A stretch of DNA of 12,200 nucleotides from Oscillospiraceae bacterium (GTDB taxonomy: Bacteria; Bacillota; Clostridia; Oscillospirales; Ruminococcaceae), in NCBI GenBank assembly GCA_003508605.1, contig DNUB01000240.1:1-12200 (forward strand). The letters run 5' to 3'. Position 1 is the stretch's first letter. Each line of letters starts with the position of its first letter. Position numbers and translations under genes: made by a program. Positions 5,525-12,200 of this stretch are shown here, one piece after another. Below the pieces are notes generated by a model. It ran no database searches. It was not told where the DNA came from and saw only the letters and a list, made by a program, of their open reading frames with translations.

Positions 5525-6788
5525 ATATCTCCCCAAACCCCTTCTTCAAATCATCAATAATATCCTCCACATTCTCCAGTCCCACAGATAAACGGATAAG
5601 ACCGCCGTCAATTCCCGCAGCGGCAAGCTGCTCGTCGGTAAGCTGTCGGTGGGTTGCGCTGGCGGGGTGCAGAACGCAGGTCCTTATATCCGCCACATGA
5701 ACCTCGTTGGAGGCGAGCCTTAAGCTGTCCATAAACTTAACCGCAGCGCTCCTGCCGCCCTTGACGGAAAAGGAAATTACGCCGCTTGTTCCGAGAGGCA
5801 GATATTTCTTTGCCAGCTCGTGACCCTTACTGCCCTCAAGAGCAGGGTAGGTCACAAATTCGGTTTTGCCTGTGCCTTGTATGAATTTTGCAACTGCCAG
5901 AGCATTTTCACAGTATTGCTTCATTCTTACGGGAAGGGTTTCAAGACCTAAGTTAAGCAAAAACGAGGAATGAGCCGCAGGATAGCAGCCGAAATCACGC
6001 ATAAGCTGCATTCTTGCCTTGACTATATAGGGGGCAAAGGCGTATTTTTCCGTATAGACAATCCCGTGATAGCTTTCATCGGGTTCTGTCATACAGGGAA
6101 ATCTTCCGTTAGTCCAGTCAAATTTCCCGCTGTCTATGATAACTCCGCCTACCTGTACGGCGTGACCGTCCATATACTTGGAGGTAGAATGAATTACAAT
6201 ATCCGCTCCCCACTCAATAGGGCGGCAAAGAATAGGCGTTGCAAAGGTGTTATCCACTATCAGGGGAACGCCGTGAGCATGAGCGGCTCTTGCCCACATC
6301 TCTATGTCAAGAACGGTAAGGGCGGGATTTGCCAATGTTTCGCCGAAAACCGCCTTTGTATTATCCTTAAAGGCGGCGTTCAGCTCCTCCTCCGCAGCGT
6401 CCTCCCTTACCCAAATGCACTCTATGCCCATCTTTTTAAGGGTAACGCCGAAAAGATTTATTGTGCCGCCGTATATTGAGGAGGATGCAATAAAGCTGTC
6501 CCCCGCTTCGCAAATGTTAAGAATGGAAAGAAGAGACGCCGCCTGTCCGCTGGAGGTACACATAGCGGCAGCTCCGCCCTCAAGAGCGGCTATTTTCTTT
6601 TCCACACAGTCGGTGGTGGGATTTTCAAAGCGGGAGTAAATAAGGCTTTTGGTGGGATCGTCAAAAACCGCCGCCACATCGTCTGTGCTGTCGTAGCGGT
6701 AGGTTGTGCTCTGAACGATAGGCATTACCCGAGGTTCGCCGTTTTTGGGGGTGTAGCCTTCGTGAAGGCATTGGGTTTCGATTTTCAT
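5523..6788 (-). CDS. metY: O-acetylhomoserine sulfhydrylase (MetY-type, PLP-dependent)
   Basis: This 421-residue protein belongs to the Cys/Met metabolism PLP-enzyme family. MetY enzymes combine O-acetylhomoserine with sulfide to make homocysteine for methionine synthesis, in the cytoplasm. Seen in the sequence are YSRFENPT (51-58, cofactor phosphate binding from the partner subunit), TSSGQAA (78-84), VDNTFATP (178-185, Asp179 holding the pyridine nitrogen), and STSKYMDGHA (201-210) with Lys204 as the expected Schiff-base lysine. Its full length matches the family. The start follows AAGGAG (6798-6803) with a 9-base gap. Related enzymes (cystathionine gamma-synthase, methionine gamma-lyase) share these motifs, so the exact substrate is inferred from the overall resemblance. 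It lies 62 bases after the HEYGH gene and may be the last gene of that transcript. The gap is too short for a SAM riboswitch, which is unusual for a methionine gene in Firmicutes. Confidence 0.88.
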   Translation of the reverse strand: MKIETQCLHEGYTPKNGEPRVMPIVQSTTYRYDSTDDVAAVFDDPTKSLIYSRFENPTTDCVEKKIAALEGGAAAMCTSSGQAASLLSILNICEAGDSFIASSSIYGGTINLFGVTLKKMGIECIWVREDAAEEELNAAFKDNTKAVFGETLANPALTVLDIEMWARAAHAHGVPLIVDNTFATPILCRPIEWGADIVIHSTSKYMDGHAVQVGGVIIDSGKFDWTNGRFPCMTEPDESYHGIVYTEKYAFAPYIVKARMQLMRDFGCYPAAHSSFLLNLGLETLPVRMKQYCENALAVAKFIQGTGKTEFVTYPALEGSKGHELAKKYLPLGTSGVISFSVKGGRSAAVKFMDSLRLASNEVHVADIRTCVLHPASATHRQLTDEQLAAAGIDGGLIRLSVGLENVEDIIDDLKKGFGEI

Positions 6789-6819
6789 AAATATATTCTC
6801 CTTAAAATTTTTATTCTGT

Positions 6820-6839
6820 TTGGATCAAGTTGGATCAAG
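6820..6839. repeat. Tandem 10-base direct repeat upstream of metY
   Basis: TTGGATCAAG occurs twice head to tail (6820-6829 and 6830-6839), 32 bases before the metY-type start and just after the stop of the HEYGH gene. On the minus strand each copy contains TTGATC, a possible -35-like box. No good -10 box follows, so a promoter is not supported. It could be an operator or chance duplication. Confidence 0.45.
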
Positions 6840-6847
6840 GGGCGTCC

Positions 6848-7285
6848 CTAAAAATCTCCCGAAGGTTTTTTCCCCGCCGCCCCTTCACCCCAGGCATTCG
6901 CCCAGCTTTCGGTGTAAAAGGCGTAGTAGGAAATCCCCCTTTCCCTGCGAAGCCTGCGGAAAAAGGGAACTGCCGCCCAAAGAAACGAGGGTATCCCTAT
7001 TATTATAAGATACAGCGGACCCAAAACCAGGGACTGAAGCGTATGGCCGTATTCGTGGACAATAAGCCTGCGGTGCCGCTCCGATTCGCCCGCCCCTTTG
7101 TTTTTGTCCGACACGAAAATAAACATACCCAAAGAAACGCTTGATCCGTATTCCCATTCGGTAACCGCTGCGCCGTGAAAATTATAATGAGGCTTTTTGT
7201 ATTTTATCAGAAACAGAAGCAGCCCAAGAACGGTTTGAAGTATCCCATAGGTGCATTGACAGATTTTGTAAAGGCAGGTTTTCAT
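6848..7285 (-). CDS. Small membrane protein with HEYGH zinc-peptidase-like motif
   Basis: This 145-residue protein has hydrophobic segments at about 10-28 and 87-108. Between them lies VHEYGHTLQSL, with the HExxH motif at residues 77-81, the signature of zinc-dependent metallopeptidases. Glutamate in YTESWAN (residue 126), after the second hydrophobic segment, could be the third zinc ligand, as in gluzincin-like arrangements. It is far shorter than most membrane metallopeptidases and no peptidase family can be named, so peptidase activity is inferred. The start at 7285 has only a weak upstream purine stretch (AACGGAAA). It lies 44 bases after the GH127 gene and 62 before the metY-type gene, consistent with co-transcription. 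Its substrate is unknown. Confidence 0.78.
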   Translation of the reverse strand: MKTCLYKICQCTYGILQTVLGLLLFLIKYKKPHYNFHGAAVTEWEYGSSVSLGMFIFVSDKNKGAGESERHRRLIVHEYGHTLQSLVLGPLYLIIIGIPSFLWAAVPFFRRLRRERGISYYAFYTESWANAWGEGAAGKKPSGDF

Positions 7286-7329
7286 AATATTTCCGTTTTT
7301 CTTTATCGTAAGTCCCCGAACCGCCGGCT

Positions 7330-9249
7330 TTATTTGGAGGCGAGAGGGAGCCAGACTCTCATGTCTCCCGGTCCTCGGTTGCCCCAGGTGTAATAAGGAA
7401 CTGCGGTAAGAACGGCCGCCTCCTCCTTTGGCTTTTCAAAGCTGTATAAGCCCTTCGTTCCGCTTACCCTTGAGCCCTTTACCGAAAGCCTGACAGTGCC
7501 GCCAAGCAGCCCTTCATCATAATCCGAAACGGCTATTTCCCCGTTATCGTCGATCCTTAGCGGCAGCACGCCGCCCTCGTTGTCGATTCCCTCAAAGCAG
7601 TAAACGAGAGGACCTCTCATAACTGCCGCGCAGCCTGTATTTTCGGCAATTTTAGAGGAGGGATACACGAATTTTGCCCTGCCGTCAAGCGTCAGAATTA
7701 TCTCTTCGCCCTCTCTGACGGAATCAAAATAAGCGTAGCCGTCCTTTAAGGTAAATTCCGCTTTCCGTCCGTTTCTTAAAAGCTCAAATTCTCCGCTCCA
7801 GGCGGGAATCCTTATGGCTAAAGCCTTGCCGCCCTTTTTTATACTGTATTTTACGGTAAAATCATAGGGATAACCGGTTTCGCAGACGATAACCGCACCG
7901 TTGTCAAAGGAAACCTCTCCCGCTGCGTATAAATGGCAGAAGCAGGACGTTTCCGACTCTCCGTAAGCGTATTTCCCGAAGGCGGAAACCGTCCGTGCAA
8001 TATTGGGCGGGCAGCAGGCGCAGGCATACCACTCCGAGCGTTGGGGCTTATCGTGCCAATGGGTGGCGGCGACCCCCGAAATCCCGGGAATAACCTCAAG
8101 TGGATTAACATAGAAAAACCGCTTTCCGTCTAAGGACATTCCCGCCAAAACGGTATTGTAAAAGGCATTTTCCATTATATCCGCATACTCGCCCTTGGGT
8201 TCAAGCTCCAGCATTCGTGAAGCGAACATCATAAGCCCCACCGAGGCGCAGCTTTCGCAGTAAGCGGTATCGCAGGGCAGGTCGTAATCCACGGTAAAGG
8301 CTTCACCTATTCCCGTTGAGCCTATTCCCCCCGTAATATACATTCTTTTTTGAACGATACTGTCCCATAGCCTTTTGCAGGCGGCAGCCATGCCTTCGTC
8401 GCAGGAGCGTGAGGCGTAATCCGCCATTGCGGTATAGAGATAAACCGCCCTTACGCTGTGTCCTGCTGCGTCGGACTGCTCCCTTACGGGGGCATAGCTC
8501 TGCTGATATATCATATCCTCCGCATTGTTTCCCCAAACCGTCCAGTCTCTTGCCCGGGCTTCTCTTTTATAATATTCACGGTCAACGCCCCTTACGTTTA
8601 AAAAATGCTCGGCAAGCTCGAAGCAGCGTTTATCCCCCGAAGCCTCATAAAGCCTTATCAGAGCCAACTCGACCTCCGGGTGACCGGGATAGCCCTCATG
8701 CTTTTTGTTGATGAATACGTCGTAAATATGATCGGCGTTTTTAAGCATTACCTTTAAAAGCCGATCCTTGCCCGTCGCCTCGTAATATGCGGCGGCCGCT
8801 TCCATAAAATGTCCCGCACAGTAAAGCTCATGAGCTTCAAGAAGATTTGTCCAGCGTTTCTCCCTGTCCTCCACGGTAAAGCGGGTATTTAAATAGCCGT
8901 CCTCGTCCTGAGCGGCGGCAATTATCTCTATAAGCCCGTCGACCCTTTCCTCAAGCTCCCTGTCGGGAAACAGGGAAAGAGAATAGGCGGCTGCCTCTAT
9001 CCATTTGGCGGCGTCGCTGTCTTGAAACACCATTCCGTAAAAGCCGTCGCCCTTGTCCCCGCCCTTAAGCACATTGGCGGCATTTATAAAATTTCGGACA
9101 ACATGGCTTTTTTCCGCTCCCTCGGCCCTGTCGTTAAGGACGTCGTACTGATAGGGAAGAACCCTGCTTTTTATCAGCTGCTGATATCCGAAAATAAAGC
9201 CCTTTTGTGGGCGGTATTGTGTTATTTTAATCTGAGATTGGGTTTTCAT
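7330..9249 (-). CDS. GH127 beta-L-arabinofuranosidase (DUF1680 family)
   Basis: This 639-residue glycoside hydrolase of family GH127 (DUF1680) releases beta-linked L-arabinofuranose, as in hydroxyproline-rich plant glycoproteins. The HypBA1 enzyme of Bifidobacterium (about 658 residues) is the known model, with a zinc site of one Glu and three Cys, one Cys being the nucleophile. The matching residues are visible: Glu316 in GIGEAF (acid/base), Glu332 and Cys334 in YCESC, and Cys412 and Cys413 in CCPPN, with Cys412 as likely nucleophile. The N-terminal two thirds form the (alpha/alpha)6 barrel; from about 430 beta-sandwich domains follow. There is no signal peptide, so it acts in the cytoplasm on imported short sugars. 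The start has AAGGAG with a 10-base gap. It follows the propeller gene by 67 bases. No transporter or other sugar gene lies in the window. Substrate in this organism is inferred from the family. Confidence 0.92.
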   Translation of the reverse strand: MKTQSQIKITQYRPQKGFIFGYQQLIKSRVLPYQYDVLNDRAEGAEKSHVVRNFINAANVLKGGDKGDGFYGMVFQDSDAAKWIEAAAYSLSLFPDRELEERVDGLIEIIAAAQDEDGYLNTRFTVEDREKRWTNLLEAHELYCAGHFMEAAAAYYEATGKDRLLKVMLKNADHIYDVFINKKHEGYPGHPEVELALIRLYEASGDKRCFELAEHFLNVRGVDREYYKREARARDWTVWGNNAEDMIYQQSYAPVREQSDAAGHSVRAVYLYTAMADYASRSCDEGMAAACKRLWDSIVQKRMYITGGIGSTGIGEAFTVDYDLPCDTAYCESCASVGLMMFASRMLELEPKGEYADIMENAFYNTVLAGMSLDGKRFFYVNPLEVIPGISGVAATHWHDKPQRSEWYACACCPPNIARTVSAFGKYAYGESETSCFCHLYAAGEVSFDNGAVIVCETGYPYDFTVKYSIKKGGKALAIRIPAWSGEFELLRNGRKAEFTLKDGYAYFDSVREGEEIILTLDGRAKFVYPSSKIAENTGCAAVMRGPLVYCFEGIDNEGGVLPLRIDDNGEIAVSDYDEGLLGGTVRLSVKGSRVSGTKGLYSFEKPKEEAAVLTAVPYYTWGNRGPGDMRVWLPLASK

Positions 9250-9316
9250 TGATCTTTATCTCCTTTTTCGGAGGAAGTTTCGGTTTTTGCGCTGCGCACT
9301 CCGTCAAAAAATCGGA

Positions 9317-12049
9317 TCAGCGGCTGTATTCCTCGTTATTGGGGGTAATATCGTAATAGCCGGTAACGTTTCCGTTTTCCGCTTTGGCGGTTATTATCCT
9401 GCTGTCGGTGACCGCTATTGCGTAATCTCCCTTAACAAGGGCGAAAATGTTCTTTGAATAGCTGTCGTACTGCGCCATAGAACCGTTGGCGGAAATGCTT
9501 CCGTCGGAGGTTACGGTGAAGATCACAAACTGCTCAACCTCGGAAACGCCGTCAAAGTACACAACGGGTATCACTGCGATTCCGTTTGCGGTATCGGTAA
9601 GCTCCCTTACGCCTATTACCGAAATATCCTTTTCGGCAGGGCTTGACAAATATTCGTCAAGAGCGTTTTTGGCATAGGTTTTAGAGCTTATCACCACAGA
9701 GCTCAGCTCCGTCTCGGTACCGTCAAGCCTTACCGTGCCCACGGCAATCCCCGTACGCTTTCCCCCCTCGTCTATTGGGGTAAGCTTAATTCCTATGGGA
9801 TTATCCCCGTCACGGGAAATGGGGTAAATATCCGACCGTGAAATTTTAACGCCGCTTTCGGTAACGGTCTGATTATTTCCGTCTATTCCGTAGCAGACGC
9901 CCGATTCGGTAACTATATACGTGCTTTCGCCGTAAAAGCAGGTAGCCGCTGCCGCCTCGCCGTTGCCCAAGCCCTTTACCTCGTTTACAAGTCCCAGCTG
10001 ACCGTCAAGAACCGCCAAAGCTGCGCCGCTTTCCTCCTTAAAGGTAGCCCGTATCCTCTGTTCGCCTGCTGCGCCGTCGGTGAAAACGCTTATTCCCGAA
10101 AATTCTTCAAATAAGCCGTTAATTTCAAAGCTTCCCTTTTCCGCAAGCCCTTCGGCAGGGGAAAGCCTTATCAGCCGATCTCCCGCCGCCAGGTAAAGAA
10201 AGACCTTATCCCACGCCGACGCTCTTACAAGATTGCCCGCCGTGCAGGCAACCTCCGCTTCGATTTTATTTTCGCTTTCATTTTCGTTATTAACCGCAAG
10301 ATCGATGGAGAAAACCGCCGTAAATGCACTGCTCCGATAATTATTGCATACAAGGGTGTTTTCCGCCGTGCAAAGCTTTTTACCCTCGGAGGTTAAGACG
10401 TAAGGCATAAACGTGGCATAATCCTCTTTTATGCTGTTGGAGGGCATATTCTCCTCGGTCAGTACTATAAGGCGGCTTTTTTCGTTAAACAGCCGCAGCA
10501 GAGAGCCCGATAAAGCATACTTAAGGATATTCGTACGCTTTTCGGGATTGTCCTTGTCCAAAAGCTCTATAACCGTTTCAGGGCGTATAACCGAATCGCT
10601 GATTTTTTCGGGCTGTGAGGACTCGTCTCCCGTTTCGGCGGTTCCCTCCTCCCCGCTCTCCGCCTTTTTGGTAAATTCGTAGGGCTCTCCGTTTCCTTGG
10701 GAAAATACGGCTATGCCCCTGTCCGTTTCCGCAAGACCCAAAAGCCTGATATCGGAGGGGTAATTTCTCACATCGAGCAAATCCGTCTGCCCGCCTATCT
10801 GTTCGAAAATATAAAGACTGCCGCCGCTTATATAAATAAGCCGCTTATCGGTGGATATAATCTGCTTTAAGGGATTTTCCTCTTTTATTCCGCCAACTGT
10901 ATACTCAGAGTCGAAAACGCCGTCAGAAAGCTGTGCGGCAGGTTCGTCGGACATCATGCCGAAAATCCGTTCCTCGCTCAGCTCCTCTTCGGGCAGTACC
11001 GGCTCGTCCGTTTTCGGCATTACCGAGCCCGTATAATAGTAGCGTATGCCGAAGCTTGCCCCGATAAGGATTACTGCGCCGATTGCCGCTGCGACGAACT
11101 TGCCCTTGTTGGAGCGGGGCTTTTCCTCATAATCGTCGTAATCGTCGTCGTAATCGCCGTCCTCGTCCTCTCCCTCCGAGGACAGCCGATCGTCCCAAAG
11201 ACCGTCCTCGCTTTCCTCCTCGTCGTCAAAGCCGCTTTCCCTGCTTTTTCCGAAAAGCAGCCTTTTTTTCGGCTTTTCCTTTTTTTCGGCAGCTTGCTTT
11301 TGCTCCTCATCGCCCTTTTCGCCTACAAGCACCGCAGCTTCGCCGTCGGAGGCAGGACGGCTTTTTTCCTCGGGGCCGGAAGCGGCGGGAAGGCTGAACT
11401 CGTTGGTGGGTGTGCGGTCCTCCCGATGGACCTTGATCGGGGGCATTTCCTGGGTTTTGGGCGAGGTCAGCTCATTTAGGTTCAGCTTGGGCTTAACCTG
11501 AGGGGCGGGCGATTGTGCGGTGCCGTTTCTCGGTCCCTCCGCCTTAAGTCTTTCCCGTGCCTCCTCCCTAAGCTGAGCAGAACGCTCTGCGGCGATTATA
11601 AGCCTTTTATAATCGTCGGAGGTAAGCGGCGTTTTTTCTAAAATATCTATAAGACCCCTTACCGTAAGCGAAGGGTTTTCCTTTATTTCCTCAAAGGCTG
11701 CGCTGCCTATTTCCGTATTCCCCAAAAGCTTTAAAAACTCGCTTCTGCTAAGCTTATGATAAAAAACTATCTTTATAAATGCGGTGGCGTCCGCCCCGCT
11801 GCGAGGAGAACCGCCCTCCCCCTCCGCCGAGGAGCGGGGCCCGAGCTTTTCCGCAGCGGGATCGGATATCTGCTGCGGCTTTTCCGCAGCGGTATGGGAA
11901 TCGGAAACGTTCTTTTCCTCTTCTGCGGTTTCCACGGCTTTTTTCGCCGCCGCTCTCGGTCTGACAAAGGTACTGACCTTATCGGGAGCTAAAGCGGACG
12001 GAATTTCCGTTTTATTAAAATAATCCAATAGCTCTTTTTTAAAATTCAT
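9317..12049 (-). CDS. Single-pass membrane protein with outside beta-propeller-like domain
   Basis: This 910-residue protein has clear blocks. Residues 1-85 are polar and Ala/Glu-rich. Residues 86-170 form a helical cytoplasmic domain (start DATAFIKIVFYHKL). Residues 171-310 are a disordered Pro/Glu/Lys linker with a basic patch (256-263) and a very acidic tract (274-309, mostly Asp and Glu). A single membrane helix spans about 318-338. The remaining 570 residues, outside the cell, show repeated strand patterns such as RLIYISGGSLYIFEQ and DRGIAVFSQGNGEP, and resemble secreted beta-propeller proteins distantly related to WD40. The number of blades cannot be counted by eye. The start has GGAG 6 bases upstream. 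It is the first gene before GH127. A cytoplasmic domain joined through a helix to an outside propeller suggests sensing or scaffolding, but no function is established. Confidence 0.85.
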   Translation of the reverse strand: MNFKKELLDYFNKTEIPSALAPDKVSTFVRPRAAAKKAVETAEEEKNVSDSHTAAEKPQQISDPAAEKLGPRSSAEGEGGSPRSGADATAFIKIVFYHKLSRSEFLKLLGNTEIGSAAFEEIKENPSLTVRGLIDILEKTPLTSDDYKRLIIAAERSAQLREEARERLKAEGPRNGTAQSPAPQVKPKLNLNELTSPKTQEMPPIKVHREDRTPTNEFSLPAASGPEEKSRPASDGEAAVLVGEKGDEEQKQAAEKKEKPKKRLLFGKSRESGFDDEEESEDGLWDDRLSSEGEDEDGDYDDDYDDYEEKPRSNKGKFVAAAIGAVILIGASFGIRYYYTGSVMPKTDEPVLPEEELSEERIFGMMSDEPAAQLSDGVFDSEYTVGGIKEENPLKQIISTDKRLIYISGGSLYIFEQIGGQTDLLDVRNYPSDIRLLGLAETDRGIAVFSQGNGEPYEFTKKAESGEEGTAETGDESSQPEKISDSVIRPETVIELLDKDNPEKRTNILKYALSGSLLRLFNEKSRLIVLTEENMPSNSIKEDYATFMPYVLTSEGKKLCTAENTLVCNNYRSSAFTAVFSIDLAVNNENESENKIEAEVACTAGNLVRASAWDKVFLYLAAGDRLIRLSPAEGLAEKGSFEINGLFEEFSGISVFTDGAAGEQRIRATFKEESGAALAVLDGQLGLVNEVKGLGNGEAAAATCFYGESTYIVTESGVCYGIDGNNQTVTESGVKISRSDIYPISRDGDNPIGIKLTPIDEGGKRTGIAVGTVRLDGTETELSSVVISSKTYAKNALDEYLSSPAEKDISVIGVRELTDTANGIAVIPVVYFDGVSEVEQFVIFTVTSDGSISANGSMAQYDSYSKNIFALVKGDYAIAVTDSRIITAKAENGNVTGYYDITPNNEEYSR

Positions 12050-12090
12050 TTATTTCTCCAAAAACAGATCCTTATGTACAAATAAAAGCG

Positions 12091-12118
12091 CATATACAAA
12101 CGATTTGAATATAATCAA
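12091..12118 (-). promoter_or_regulatory. Possible promoter of the propeller gene
   Basis: On the minus strand, TTGATT (12113-12118) and TATATG (12091-12096) are separated by 16 bases and lie about 40-70 bases upstream of the ATG at 12049. Each matches consensus at about four of six positions. The sequence around it is A/T-rich, so chance matches are likely. Confidence 0.3.
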
Positions 12119-12130
12119 AATCCGATGTCC

Positions 12131-12177
12131 CCCGCCTTTTGCGGCGAGCAAAAGGCATAGCCTCATTAGGCGGCGGG
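12131..12177. repeat. Structured repeat, possible three-way-junction fold
   Basis: A 9-base perfect hairpin pairs 12134-12142 (GCCTTTTGC) with 12148-12156 around a 5-base loop. Next to it GCCTCATTAGGC (12160-12171) forms a second hairpin. An alternative outer stem pairs CCCGCC (12131-12136) with GGCGGG (12172-12177), enclosing both. It lies upstream of the propeller promoter region. It may be a terminator of a gene beyond the window or another small palindromic element; no T-run is visible on either side. Confidence 0.45.
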
Positions 12178-12200
12178 TTCCATTCAGTCTTTCAGTGGGG

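Noticed and set aside
6839..6849. GGGCGTCCCT shared with element A (4123-4131 area)
   Set aside because: The match is about ten bases and partly overlaps coding sequence, so chance is likely.
11845..11892. 15-base direct repeat GCTTTTCCGCAGCGG, two copies 33 bases apart
   Set aside because: It is in-frame inside the propeller gene and encodes the repeated Ala-Ala-Glu-Lys of a low-complexity linker, so it is explained by coding.

Overview
The window is about 12.2 kb of a bacterial chromosome in which every convincing gene lies on the minus strand. It most resembles an anaerobic gut or rumen Clostridia, perhaps a Ruminococcus-like Oscillospiraceae. That is an inference from strong Shine-Dalgarno sites, T/A-rich gaps between moderate-GC genes, a GH127 plant-arabinan enzyme, a GyrI-like XRE regulator and a zinc-ribbon protein with a long charged tail. 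No sequence search was possible, so the taxon is only suggested.

In the direction of transcription (right to left) the layout is as follows. A 910-residue single-pass membrane protein with a predicted outside beta-propeller (12049-9317) leads a closely spaced set. It is followed by a GH127 beta-L-arabinofuranosidase (9249-7330), a 145-residue membrane protein with an HEYGH zinc-peptidase-like motif (7285-6848), and an O-acetylhomoserine sulfhydrylase of the MetY type (6788-5523). The gaps are 67, 44 and 62 bases, so one transcript is plausible. The metabolic roles do not obviously belong together.

The middle of the window (about 4041-5505) is a patch rich in non-coding repeats around one gene, an XRE-family regulator with a GyrI-like ligand domain (5094-4330). 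On its left are a 159-base quasi-palindrome (element A, 4082-4240) and a 92-base hairpin element with 33-base arms (element B, 4239-4330) that ends on the regulator's stop codon. On its right is a 187-base element with terminal inverted repeats (element C, 5288-5474). B and C carry the same 24-base core in opposite orientation. A third short motif is also present on both sides. The patch looks like a nest of small non-autonomous (MITE-like) elements, and is the most unusual part of the window.

At the left, a well-formed promoter (3993-4021) drives a two-gene unit: a five-helix membrane protein with an outside domain (3959-3084) and a 903-residue protein with a Cys-rich head, a four-cysteine zinc-ribbon and a long disordered tail (3046-335). 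A hairpin with T-runs on both sides (about 231-323) closes this unit. The first 230 bases are T/G-rich with no supportable gene. The far right end (12131-12177) holds another structured repeat just upstream of the propeller gene. No tRNA, rRNA, CRISPR array, transposase or phage gene was seen.
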